Below the pieces are notes generated by a model. It was not told the origin of the DNA. It saw only the letters and a program-made list of their open reading frames with translations, and did no database searches. From Limnanthes douglasii subsp. nivea (Eukaryota > Streptophyta > Magnoliopsida > Brassicales > Limnanthaceae), in NCBI GenBank assembly GCA_036936605.1, contig JAUPFV010000003.1:109749278-109813277 (forward strand): 64,000 bases of DNA. Direction: 5' to 3'. The translations under genes were made by a program, and so were the position numbers. Position 1 is the stretch's first letter. Every line of letters begins with the position of its first letter. Shown in pieces: positions 47,300 to 58,454 of this stretch.

Positions 47300-49795
47300 T
47301 TTCAGTAAAATCTATGGTACCAAAAAAGGCGACGAAGACGAAAGCAGGCAAAACTGTGGAACCTGTTTATGATGAGGTCAATGCTTTAGAGAACTACTAC
47401 TCACAAATAGCCCCAAAATACGTCTATTTAGATGATAGTGGAGTTGTCACCCTAAGGAATAGATGTAGGATTCCTGAGGATGTCATCATAAGAGCGTCTG
47501 CTATAGGCGAGCACCCTTATCAAGTCCAAGAGATAGAGACATATATCTTTACTACCCTATTCGATTGGGGGTTAAGACTGCCCCTTCCCGAATTAATTTG
47601 TGATTACTTTTAACGTATTGGGCATTTGCCTTACTCAACTCTCCGCAAGCGTAGTGCTGAGCTCGCGTCTGCTAAGAACTGATGTGTGCTTAGCAGACCT
47701 GCTATCGGCCACTGGCGTTACCAAAATGTCCAAAGCCCTTTTCTTTAACACTCACTTAAGAGGGATGAAGAAGATCGTCGAGCTCCCCACCTCTGATAGG
47801 AATTGGAAAACTTATTTGTGTTTGTATCTGACAATTGGGAGCACAAAACCCCTACTTTAGATCTTCAATTAGAAATGAGGTGGTAAATAAAGTGTAAGTG
47901 TTAATAGGATTAGTTGAAACACAAAGTTAACTTGGAGCCCTGTTAAGTAGTAACTGATAAATCTTTGTCTGTGCAGGTGAACTAGCTAATCAAAGCTGGT
48001 GGAAGGAAGGGAGAGCTAAATATTACGTAGTTGAAAATCAATCCAGACGGTAAAGTTACCATGGCAGATGGGTCAGAAGCCACAATAGATCGCATTAAGG
48101 TGCTAATGGAGAAGAGATATCGGGAGAATAACAACACCGGGGTTTGGCTTGCAGTACCACATATCGCCCGAAAGGGTGGTGAGACAGGGGATTCATGATC
48201 CGCTCATGCCCAACCGTGCGAACAAGGAAATGACGTAGTGAGCAATAAGGGGAAGGAAGTCGAGCAGGCTGAAGTTGAGCAAGCTGAAAAAGGAAGCACC
48301 AGAGGTGCCAGAAGCTACTTTAACTAGGAAAGTGCGAGGAGAACGAGAAGAGGAGGAGGACATTAACTCAGGCTTGTTGGTTAAACCTTAGAACAAGAAA
48401 CAAAAGGTTATTGAAGATACCATTCCTCTTATTGTGAGGAAGTTACAACTGAGAGATGATGATGGTGATAAGACATGAGCTACTTCTGGTAGAAAAACTT
48501 GTCCATTATCTCACCGAAACAAGGCGAGGGGCAGAACCCACAATCTGGGAAGAAGTTGATTGACTTGGTGGGGTATGATGAGGAGAAAAAAGACGAGCCT
48601 CAAAAGAAAAAGGTTATACCCCCAGAGCTTGCTGAAAGGATGAAACAGTGGGTGTATAATTCCAATATGGGAGATGGTATTGTGCCACCAGCGGCGGAGA
48701 CAATGGAGAAAACTAAAGGTGATGATAAAGGTGTCGGGCCTAGTCAACATAGGGTACCCTTGGAATAGTTGTTGTCTAAACAAATCATCATACCACGCCC
48801 CTCTTCATTTATGTTCGAACAGCTCCGTCGAATTCTTGAGTTGTCGTTTTATAACAATATGTCAGTTCCTCAGATCTTACAACGACAAATGGAGCTGGAA
48901 ATTGAGGTAAATCTTTCGTTTTCTAGTTGCGTTTAATTAAAAAATGGTAATATAATTCTAACTTTCTAGTGTTACACAGCTTCATCACAACTCGGTCGTA
49001 CTGGGCTATCAGAACATGCCTCATGTTGACTTAGAAACTATGAAGAAGTGGAGACCAGAAGCCATGGTTTTTGGATCAGCCAAAACCAGTGGTGTAGAGG
49101 TTTTTTGCTTGAAGCACGCTTACATCTCGGCCAAAACAACCAAACATGAGACAATTGATGCAAAGGCCAAACTAGAGAAGACAATGGGAACCTTGCGAGA
49201 AACTCTGAAATACAGCAACGAGAGGTGGAAAACCATATCCGACAATCACAAGATTATGCTAAAACAAAATGAGAACTTGTTGAAGAGGAATGACGAGATG
49301 CATGTTCAGAGCTCGAACTTGATGGATAGGGCTTTGAATCAAACGAAAAGGGTAGAAGAGCAGGCAGAGCGGATAGCCACTCTGACTGCTGATGTTACTA
49401 AGCTAACTGCTCAATTGAAGGAGGGATATGCAAAGCTCGAGCGAGAACGACAACAGTGGAAGACGGACTTAGAAGCAGCTGTGGATGAAAGGGAGTCACA
49501 GATGTTCACCTTGGCTACAGAGATGATAGCCAAAGAAAATGGGAAAGCTATAGCTGAGTTGATGTCCTTAAATCCTGGGCTAAAGTTGGGATCTTTGGCG
49601 TCTCTGGTTCAAGGCTCTGCACCACTTCAAAATGTGAGCTTGCCACCTACGCCAACCGGCGAAGTTGATACTACTCCTTTAGAACAGAAAAAAGTTTCCC
49701 TCTTCCCCGAGTGCCAAGTAATGATATTGTTTCCTTTGTGTTCTTTTGTTGTATGTTATGTAAACGAATACTTTGTGTTTCCTGAAATATTCTAA
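47300..49795 (+). pseudogene. Antisense spliced gene of the retrotransposon (PF04195-like domain plus coiled coil)
   Basis: Exon with ATG 47314: a Lys-rich start, then a PF04195-like domain (motifs RIPEDV near 47470, FDWGLRLPLPELICD near 47562, LTQLS near 47630, a NWK block near 47803) with one-base frame slips near 47612 and 47815. A probable intron runs about 47883-47976. A charged, decayed linker follows (48000-48500), then an open stretch with one TAG (48499-48906) and an intron with donor at 48907. The acceptor CAG at 48979 keeps phase; one ending ttctag at 48969 would not. The last exon (to 49795) is open for 259 codons and is mostly coiled coil (about 49150-49520). It lies opposite to gag-pol. 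Extra antisense ORFs are known in Tat-like elements; their role is not established. This copy is not translatable as a whole. Confidence 0.7.
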
Positions 49796-50239
49796 AGATA
49801 CACTAAACTTATTCGTGACTTATCTTACGCCAATATGATTACTGCCATGAATATTTATAGAGAAAATATGGAGTACGTGTTTGTTGTGTTTCGTAGAGAT
49901 CCTTACAATCCCGAGCTCAGTATGGCTCATTTCATAGCTTAGAAAATAGTTTCCATAGTAGCTTGTTCACGGCGAGGTCATGTAGACCCTATTGCGCAGT
50001 CTGTTTTAGACTTGGTCTTTAACCAGTTCACGAATATACCCAGTATAAAGTATAGGCACAGTATGGCCATTACGTATCCCATAGACGTGGCCAATTAGCC
50101 CGTTCGTGTTTATAGACACTTAGTCTGGACTCAGTATGGTCTGTTTTAAAGCCAAGAATGGCGTGTTCATTGATATGTTCGCTAATTGTAAGGATAAAAC
50201 TTGCAACAAACACATAGTCTTGAAATACCTTCTTTAAGA

Positions 50240-51266
50240 CTAAGTATCCCTCCTTAAAAAATGTGGCTTTAACCGAGCATTGAAGCATCCCTTCATCAAG
50301 CTTTTGTAGTGCTCTGCTTGTACCCTTTCTTGGTCTTTTCGTTCATCTATGAGGTCCAAGCAAGTTGACCTGGCTATTAGGTTTGCCTCTTCTTCATAGT
50401 GCTCGATTATGTGGCTTTGTACCATGATCTCTGCTGGATTGACCGCTTTTGTACCGTATACCAATGCAAAGGGTGTATCTCCAGTTGTTGAGCGTGGGGT
50501 GGTTCGATATTCCCACAACACCTCATCCAACTTATCCGTCCACTTGCCTTTGGCGCCTTCCAACTTTTTTTAAGTTCTTTGAGCAGCGTTTTGTTAGTTA
50601 CCTCGACTTGGCCGTTTTCTTGGGGATAATAAGGGGTGGAGAAGTGCTGGAGAATCTTATATCGTTTGCAAAAGTTGGTAAGTGTTGAAATTTGGAATTG
50701 TGTGCCATTATCTACCATTAGAATCCACGGAATTCCATATCGGGTTAGAATTTGATTATGGATGAAATCGCATACTTCATGTACTCGTGTTTGGAATAGA
50801 GCTTTGGCTTCGACCCATTGGAGAAATAATCTACCGCGAAGATAAGGAACTGCCTTTTGCATGTAGCCATTGGCGAATGACCCACTAGATCTATTCCCCA
50901 CTTATCAAACGGGTACCGAACACGAACGTACTGCATAGGTTCACTCGGTCTATATTGTGTGTTTGCATACTCTTGGAATTTGTGACATTTTTGTATAAAA
51001 CCTTTCGCATCTACTGCTAACTAGGGCCAATAATACCCACCTAAGACGAACCTGTGAATTAACGTTCGGTGGCCACAGTGAGCGAGTGCTTCCCTTGAAT
51101 GTAGATCAACTAATATCAAATTAGCTTCTGCGCAATCAAGACATCGGAGCAATGGCCGAGTTGAACTCTTCTTGTACAGGATGTTATCGAGAACACAAAA
51201 CTTGGCTGCCTTGATCTGCAATGCTCGGGCCTCATTTTTGTTTGTTGGAAATTTTTCATACCTCAA
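50240..51266 (-). pseudogene. Integrase of the Tat-like element
   Basis: The N-terminal zinc-binding part (51266-50990) shows HCGHRTLIHRF and GGYYWP, with its first His/Cys set partly lost. The catalytic core (50936-50450) has WGIDLVG (first Asp), VDNGTQF (second Asp) and the YYPQENGQVEVTNKTL block with the Glu. The C-terminal part (50563-50240) has the LDEVLWEYRTTPRSTTGDTPF motif. Stops and frameshifts separate these pieces. The DDE residues are still readable, but no continuous protein could be made. Confidence 0.9.
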
Positions 51267-51269
51267 GTA

Positions 51270-52133
51270 TTGAAGGTATGGAGTTCTCTAATCGACGTCG
51301 ATTGCAATTAAATTGATGGTCGTCGTTGTTGGTATGAGTTCGGTCATAGGGAGCTGTTGGAGTAAAATTGTGGGATGCTCTCCCAAGGCTGCAGTCTTGG
51401 CTAAAATATCGGCCGCAGAGTTATCTTTTCGCGCGATATGCTCGTATGAAACACATGCGAACTTGGATTAATACTCCTTAAGTATAAAAATGTACTCTTT
51501 AATTCCTTCCTTCCTTGTATCATAAGTGCCATGTGTCTGGTTAACCACTAACTGAGAATCAGACTTGATCCTAATGGTTTGAGCTCCACATATCAAGGCC
51601 AGTTTCATCCGACAGAGAGCAGCTTCGTACTCTGCCATGTTATTTGTTACCGGGAAATTAAAGCGAACCGGCTGTTTGATCTCTTCACCACTTGGGGATC
51701 GTAAGATAACTCTTGCTCCCCCACCCGATGTAGAAGATGCACCATCAATCTAAGGATTCCACTGGTCTGACTTAGTCGCTTCTTGATTCTCTGTGTCAAC
51801 CTGCTGACTCCTGGAGGAGGTGAATTCGGCAAGGAAATTGGCAACTGTCTGCCCTTTAATAGCTAAGCGTGGTTCAAAATGAATGTCATACTCGTCGAGC
51901 TCAATGCTCCATTTTGTGAGTCTTCGGCTTCTGTAATACCGTTCGGAAAGGAAATGTTGTTCGCACCGTAATTACATGCCCTTAGAAATATGGCCGCATT
52001 CGTCGAGCTGTAATAACTAAACTCAGAGCAAGTTTTTCAAGATTCAAGTACCTTGTTTCTGCATTTGTTAGCGTCTTGCTTGTGTAATATATCGAGAGGT
52101 GTACCTTATTTTGATCACGTACTAGAGTCGAAC
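51270..52133 (-). pseudogene. RNase H region of the Tat-like element
   Basis: On the minus strand, the connection after reverse transcriptase leads to an RNase H block with IDGASS and GGGARVIL (near 51755-51715), NMAEYEA (near 51640), SDSQLVVNQ (near 51550) and a C-terminal Asp-containing N-x-AAD-x-LAK motif (near 51420). The order fits the additional RNase H typical of plant Tat elements. The stretch near 51750 is shifted and contains stops. Confidence 0.75.
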
Positions 52134-53291
52134 TCACAACAAATGGTGATACCACCAACTAGATAAATAGGGGCTCATCGGGGATAGCGTTAGACAGAAT
52201 CTCCAAAGAAGTGAGATATTGTTTGAGCTCGACAAAAGCTTTGTTACATTCTTATGTCCAGGCGAACTTCCTAGCACCCCATAAAAATTCAAAAAATGAT
52301 GACTCTTGTCAGACGCATGGGAAATAAACCTTGAGAGAGCTGGTAGCCTTCCCGTGAGACATTGTACTTCCTTAATATTATTTGGAGGTTCCATTTGTAG
52401 AATTGCATTTAGTTGGACGGGGTCGGCTTCAATACCTCGTTGACTGACCACATAACCTAAAAACTTTCCCTTGGCTTCACCAAAATAACACTTGTCCAAG
52501 TTGAGCTTGAGGTTGAACTATCGTAATAGATCAAAACAGTCTGTAATGTTTCCAAGTGTTGCGCCTCTTCATGAGTTCTAAAAATCATGTCGCCAATGTA
52601 TGCCTCTAAATGATGCCCCATATGATCTTGGAAGATATGACTTATTATTCGTTGATACGTTGAACCCGCATTCTTCAAACCAAAAGGCGTGACTATGTAG
52701 CAGTAGAGACCTCTCTCGGTTTGAAAGGCTGTGTGCTCCTGGTCGGATGGGTGAAGGAGAATCTAGTTATATCTGGATTATGCATCCATAAACGATAAGT
52801 ATTCACAACCTGAGGCCGAATCACCTAAATTATTGATGCGTGGTAATGGGAAAGCATCCTTAGGGCATGTCTGATTCAGGTCGGTGAAATCCACGCACAT
52901 TCTCCATTGATCGCTCTTATTTTTTACCAAAACAGGGTTGGCTATCCAGACCGGATATCTTGCTTTTTGAATGTGTCACAAACGACTTAATTTGGTCACC
53001 TCCGCTAATATAGTTCTGCTTTTCCACTAAAAAGGATCTGCGCTTTTGACGTACTGGCTTGGTGCAAGGGTTGATAGCCAACTCGTGACTTATAATTGAA
53101 GGGCTTACCTCTGAAAAATCAGATGCCTCCCAAGCAAAAACTAAATATTTTGCTAATAAAGCAGTTGAACGTACCTTATAGTCTTGAGACAACTCCTTCC
53201 CTAGTCGAAGCATCCGACCATCAGCTACGAACGTGTCTACAATTGTAGTACTCATGTCAGTTGAGTCTTCATTTTCACGTGGGTCGTCCAC
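52134..53291 (-). pseudogene. Reverse transcriptase of the Tat-like element, catalytic box altered
   Basis: The QKRR-containing linker (near 53060) precedes the fingers (VDFTDLNQTCPKDAFPLP near 52890) and palm (TPFGLKNAGSTYQR near 52680). The catalytic box reads Y-I-G-D-M at 52600-52586, where Y-x-D-D is required: the first aspartate codon is GGC instead of GAC, one base change. Downstream are the thumb/connection motifs FLGYVVSQRGIEA (52470) and LTGRLPALSRFIS (52365). Stops are present as well. Confidence 0.9.
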
Positions 53292-53423
53292 TTGGTCTGG
53301 CGAGGTAAGATCCAGCTCTTCTAGTTCCCCCCCCCCCCTTGCCGTTTAGTTGCTATTGGAGAGGTTTGGATGGGTCTGACGCGATCGCATAGCCTGTTCG
53401 TGCGGTTCTCTGGCTGCCTCATA

Positions 53424-53895
53424 TTATTCCCACCAACCTGCCCACTGGATATTTTTACATTGCTGGAATGTGCACGGTGTTTCCTTCATCCTATGCAACC
53501 ATGGTCTTCCGATTATAGCATGGTGATGGCTTTGTGCATCAGATATTATAAACAGTGTCTTTAATTCCTTCTTCGTGGCTCCATGACCAACTTTTACCAG
53601 TAGCTCCACCTCCCCAACATATTGTGATGTTTTACCTTCGTAGCCGACCAACGTACGTTGAGTAGGCCGATATGGAGGCATGTTTTGCTCGGCCAAAATT
53701 GCTTTTGAATATAATGTTTGTTGAGCTCCCACCGTCGACCAGCACTCCAGTCACCATTACTCCTCGGATATTTGGATGGATAGTTAAATCGTCCTCATGG
53801 GCCAGACTAACGCCTTTGAGATCGTTGTCATTAAATGTGAGATCAACCACTAGATCTGTGTAATTGCGATAATAATTTGCATCTATTTCGTACAC
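53424..53895 (-). pseudogene. Aspartic protease of the Tat-like element
   Basis: The frame contains VLVDGGSSTNIIF, the plant Ty3/gypsy catalytic motif with D-G-G instead of D-T-G (Asp at 53734-53736). A frameshift follows and then the second half with AIIGRPWLHRM (near 53500). Upstream it is preceded by the VDLTFNDNDL block typical of the region between nucleocapsid and protease. Confidence 0.88.
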
Positions 53896-53929
53896 GTCGA
53901 GCTCGTTTTTAGCCCGTTTGTTTGAAGCT

Positions 53930-55614
53930 ACCCCATGGGCTCTGGCCGAGTTCTCTCCAGATATGGTGAGAAACCATTGTTGTTTGTTAGCTTATGTTTC
54001 TTCTCTGTTTGTTGGTTTCTCATTGTTTGGAGAACGAATCTTCTCACGGTGATCCGGATGAGATCGTTTGATATATTGTTTCACCTTCCCATTGTCGACA
54101 AATCACTGAATCTCTTCTCTGAGTTGCCAGCACTCATCCATGGAATGCCCATGGTCGTTATGATATGCACAAAATTACCGGTTAGATCGTTTAAATCCTG
54201 GGGCGCTCATCATGCGCGAAGTTTGGTACTTTGTTCGCCCTCACGTTCGGTCATAAATCACTGAGATGGCTTCAGTTAACGGGGTGAAACGTTTGCTTGG
54301 CTGCTCGAGCTGCTGAGGTCGCCTAATATAATCCCGCCTTCGCTGCTCTTCAACCCATTTTCATTTTGATCCGCCTTCTTTGGAATCTGATCCACGTCGC
54401 TTGGGGGATCCATCCTTTTTTGGATCGTCGAATCTGATAAAAGTATCTGCCCTGGCGAGCAGATCCCCCATGTTCTCGGTTGGGAACTTGATGAGATCTG
54501 TATATAAATCACTTTTTCGATCCAGCCCTCATTTCAAGGATTCCACCGTCATGTTTTCGGCCAAATCTGGTAAAGTATTCATAGCATGAACAAATATCCT
54601 AGCATAACTCTTAAGGGACTCACCTCGTCGCTAGTAAAGGTCCATGATTGAATCTTGCTCTCGCTTAAGCTCTTTGTTACCGACAAACCTTTCTCTGAAT
54701 GCCTTCTACAATCTGGTAAAGTCGTATATGGGTCCTTTCGGCAGGCTGCTGAACTAATCCATTGCATTTCCTTTGAGGGTGATGGAGAGTTCCTGACACA
54801 GCATTGCATCGTCGGGGTTGAACGTCATCATCATGTTTTGGAATTGCTCCAAATGTCTTTTGGGGTCTCATGTTCCATCATAAGCCTCCATCCTGAAAGG
54901 GTTGAACTTCCTTGGGTGCTGGGCTTAAATAATCTTCTCGGAGAATGGTGACTATTTGAGTATGTAAGCTGACAATCTCGGGCGAACCTGGTTGTAGTGG
55001 AGGTCCTCATTTTCCCGAGCTCGTTTGTTTAGCATCTGTTTTGCCTCCTCTCGCGGATCTTTGCTCCGGTTCTTATCTTCACTCTCGCCTTCACCCTCCT
55101 GTTTGTCATCCCGCTTGGACGATCGATCTGTTCTGTTAACTATGCTAGCCTCCAGACCGGACGGTTGATGCACTTTGCGTGTTCCCTTGATCTTAGCGGT
55201 GATGGCATGAATATTGTTATTCATTCTTTCCATAGTGGCGTGCATGGCTTGTTCCCTTGCATGCTACTCAAATTCTATCTTCAACTGCTCCTCCTGGAGG
55301 TTCTAGATCCTCTGCTCTAGTTGGAGGACCACCGATTCAGCTGCTGGGATGGCTTCAACAGCTTCTTGAGCCCCTATTACATCCGCCGGTTGATACAGTT
55401 GCACTTCTACCCAGGGGACAGTGATGGGATGGGTCGGTAGCTCCTCCGTTATGACCGTCCCTAAGGGTGCCATGGGATTACCCCCTTGAGAAGTTACAGG
55501 GACGGAATACAGGACGCCTTTCCCGGTTGGCTTATTCATCGATCCTCTCATGTTCATCATTGCTTCACTTGTTTCCTGGTTGTCTCTCTCTATTCCTGAC
55601 CTTGTGACCACCAT
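53930..55614 (-). pseudogene. gag of the Tat-like element
   Basis: It starts at the ATG on the minus strand at 55614, with an N-terminal part of 103 codons, then a Glu/Arg/Lys-rich linker (55245-54952). The capsid region (54950-54500) has the FNPFRMEAYDG, DPKRHLEQF and later RADTFIRFDDPKK landmarks of Retrotrans_gag. The nucleocapsid has a variant knuckle CAYH-x4-H-x4-C near 54165-54130. Multiple stops and shifts are present. Confidence 0.88.
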
Positions 55615-55635
55615 GGTTGATTATTAGATGTTTTC

Positions 55636-55654
55636 TCACAGACAGCGCCAAATT
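55636..55654 (-). other. Primer-binding site of the Tat-like element
   Basis: On the minus strand, just inside the 5' LTR, aatttggcgctgtctgtgag includes a TGG-initiated stretch resembling the tggcgccgtctgtgg-type site common in plant Ty3/gypsy elements. The primer tRNA was not assigned. Confidence 0.75.
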
Positions 55655-56297
55655 TGTTATAGGAATAACAAGTTCTACCAAAGTAAGTCTTAAAGTTTTC
55701 AGCCAGAAAAAAGATAAGGCAAAAAAGGATCATCTTATTCATCGATAGGTTCTTCCTATTTATAATGTTGTGATTTAGTGGACAGTTACACTTGTTTACA
55801 CTTAATGCACTAGTAAATCACTAACGTCACTTCTCTTATAATTTCAGAACAACTACTTGAAGCAGTTTGACTTAAGAATCAAAACGTGTGTTATACAATA
55901 AATAAGGAAACGCCTTGACTGGATTACGTGTCAAATCGAGCTGGTCCATTCCTTGAGGCTCGATAAAATCTGTGCTGGCGTGCAGAGCTCGAACTCATCG
56001 ATCATGTGGTCAACCAATCGTCTTCGAGCTCGTACTTTCCTCAGATTAAGGGTGATTAGATTTAAGGTCGACTAGTTCATATGCGAACTCATCCCTTGTG
56101 TGTTAATCGCGTCCTTAATCTGGTCGGTCAATCTGTTGTTTCAAGTATCGTCGAGCTTGTTCTCCACTTCTCTTTAAGGTTTTCGGTGGCGTAGAGATCG
56201 TCCTCTGCTTCTTTGTTTGTTTACTATCTTAGCCTAAGCTTGCAGTCTGTTTTTCCTGCTTGTGTTCGTACTCACTCCGGAGAATCTCCCCTTATGA
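55655..56297 (-). repeat. 5' LTR of the Tat-like element (643 bp)
   Basis: It is the partner of 46081-46722. Its outer end reads ccccttatga where the other LTR has cccggcatca, so the terminal CA is mutated. It is followed by gttat. Confidence 0.93.
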
Positions 56298-56302
56298 GTT
56301 AT

Positions 56303-57000
56303 ATTAATTATTTTTGATTATGTCAAAATACAAACACGCTAAATCACTCATTTGTGACGATACTTACTGAGTAAATATAGTAATAATAATTAATATAGTC
56401 ATTTTTAACCAGAAACAAAATTTACTGTATGCATCACAAAGTATAACCCAAGTTTTGGGATTAAATAAACAAAAAAACAGAATAAACGTGTCGAAATGAT
56501 AGTTGAGTTGGTGGAGTAAGACATGCGGAATTCAAATTCATCCACAAACTCACAAATCCGAAGTCCTTTTAATTACCCTAAACCTAAAAATAGAATAGAA
56601 TGATAAAATAATTACATTTTAATAACATAAAAATATATAAATTATTTCTACCTTCGTGGATTCGCAGTTATTTTGTCATTCCAAACCTATTTATTATGTG
56701 TTTAAATACTTTTAAAAATAATCGTGTTACTTTATAAGGTATATGTTTAATCAAATGTAATTTTAAGGTTTGTTAATATATATAACTATTAATTAAAAGT
56801 TTATAACTAAAATATATATATTATTTTTCAATTATACCAAAATACAATCATGCCGAATCACTAATGGCCATGAGTAAATATAATAATAATAATAATCAAT
56901 ATAGTCATTTTTAACCATAAACAAAATTTATGGGTGCAATACGTTACAAAGTACAACACAAGCCCAGGGATTATATAAACAACAAATGGAATTTACAAAT
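56303..57000. repeat. About 505-bp direct duplication of unit spacer, with SINE-like scrap
   Basis: The text at 56310-56470 (caaaatacaaacacgctaaatcac and on through aaccagaaacaaaattta) recurs at 56815-56985. Both match the spacer before the gene in unit 1 (15300-15420). Between them, 56490-56560 has an A-box-like tagttgagttggtgg and a degenerate B box, possibly a decayed tRNA-derived SINE head. No genes are present. Confidence 0.65.
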
Positions 57001-57027
57001 GCATTACAAGTACAACACAAGCACATG

Positions 57028-57260
57028 GATTATATAAACAAGAAATAGAAATGGAACTTACCTGTGCATTACAAAGTACAACACAAGCGTTGCAACATAA
57101 TTCCATTATCTGAGGACAGTATAATATGACAAGTGGATGATTTTAGTTCGGATAAAGTTGATTTTAGTTCGGATAAAGTTGATTTTAGTTTTGATTTATG
57201 AAGTCAATGTTTCAACAGGTTAACTGAATTGGATAATCTAATATGTCGTTACGCCCAACT
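57028..57260. other. Unit 3 remnant of the gene's 3' UTR and flank
   Basis: The phrase gcattacaaagtacaacacaagcg matches the region just downstream of the intact gene's stop (15390-15425) and 38500-38535. It then jumps to gatgattttagttcggataaagtt, which lies upstream of the gene in unit 1 (17325). The gene itself is deleted here. The phrase gattttagttcggataaagtt is tandemly repeated (57140-57190). Confidence 0.7.
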
Positions 57261-57399
57261 TGCATAATAATAGTAACTAATTCAATTATTAAAAAAAATT
57301 CACTCATCTAATTTATTAACTTTTTTTAAAGATGTTATATTCTCACTATAGAATAATAAGTTGCTTAATAAAAGAAATTCAGCGTTGAAAATTTCATTT

Positions 57400-58120
57400 T
57401 CTAACCTACTAGACTTTTAAAAAATAGAAAATATATATGAAATTGTTATGAATTTTGTATAATAAAAAAACCATTAGTATTTTTCTAGTGTATATTTGTG
57501 AATTTTAAAAAAATATTTGTTAATGTATTGTTTTGAAAGGAACATTTTAGGTCATAAAAATTTGTAAGTTTTGTTGAACATGTTATTTGTCTATATATCA
57601 AAAATTTAAATACGATTTATTAATAACGTGTTAGATCTAACAATTTTTTAGTTTAATTATTATATGTTAGTATATAATATATTTATTAAATAAATACTAA
57701 ATTTATATTATGTATATAATCTCAATAATTATAATATTACAATAATCAACTGTATATATCACAATAATCTCTTACATAGATTTATAACAGTGTATAACAT
57801 AAAATTAATATAAAAACTGATTATTAAAACATAGCGGTTTTTATCTATTAAGTATAAATTGAAAGATTTTGAAGAGATGGGTACTATATTAGAAATAAAA
57901 ATATTCAAAAAATAGTGGAGCTTTTATCCTTTAGTTAATCTAATTACGTTAAAAATGTATTTGATAACATACAAAATTCAAAAAAATTGCATATGCCTTT
58001 AATCCTAATTTAAGACTAAAAATAATGGGGGACGAATATCACTATGTTGGAATACATTAGTGCTATATGAAGTCTAACGTATCCAGCCTTATGCATTAGA
58101 ACAAATATTTTATATACGCT
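57400..58120. repeat. Unit 4 opening spacer
   Basis: It aligns with 39050-40060, including the phrase taatgggggacgaata and the passage gttggaatacattagtgctatatgaagtct. No gene is present. Confidence 0.7.
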
Positions 58121-58137
58121 GAGTAAGTTAAGTCAAC

Positions 58138-58400
58138 ATACTAGTAATCCAAGTACAAAGCATTTGAATGTTATTTTAAGGGTTTTTGGATACTTGAAAA
58201 AGAACAAAAACACGTCTTTTCAAAATTCTAATTTTCCTAACGTACTTGAGTGATAAGCAAATTGACGATCGGTTTGATGTTGACTTTTTCAATAAATGTT
58301 GTTTCTTAAAGATAAAAGAAACATATGTGTATATTCAATTCCCAACCACTAGTGGAGATATAGCCTTTTACACCATAGTGAAAATTGTGCAAATCGTCAC
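58138..58400 (+). pseudogene. Ty1/copia RNase H fragment, second copy
   Basis: Paralogue of 40105-40378, more decayed: the NPSTKH block is followed by a GYLKK block, then the frame is lost. It supports duplication of the fragment together with the spacer. Confidence 0.65.
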
Positions 58401-58454
58401 TGATCTGTTTTTATTTTCTATTAGAAATCATCTTGTAATGGGTACCCAACGTTG

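Larger units (their letters stand above)
46081..56297 (-). mobile_element. Full-length Tat-like Ty3/gypsy retrotransposon carrying an antisense gene
   Basis: LTRs at 46081-46722 and 55655-56297 are flanked by gttat (46076-46080 and 56298-56302). On the minus strand the order is 5' LTR (right), primer-binding site, gag, protease, reverse transcriptase, RNase H, integrase, a 3.5-kb extra region, purine tract and 3' LTR (left). The integrase-last order makes it Ty3/gypsy. DGGSS protease and QKRR linker motifs fit the Tat branch, as does an extra ORF region after integrase. The LTRs differ at about one base in ten by eye, and every ORF is broken, so it is old and immobile. The extra region encodes a spliced plus-strand gene. 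Confidence 0.93.

Noticed and set aside
50449..54951. Plus-strand frames of 60-109 codons across the Tat-like element (for example 50449-50688, 53935-54264, 54655-54951)
   Set aside because: All lie opposite recognisable gag, protease, reverse transcriptase or integrase motifs on the minus strand.
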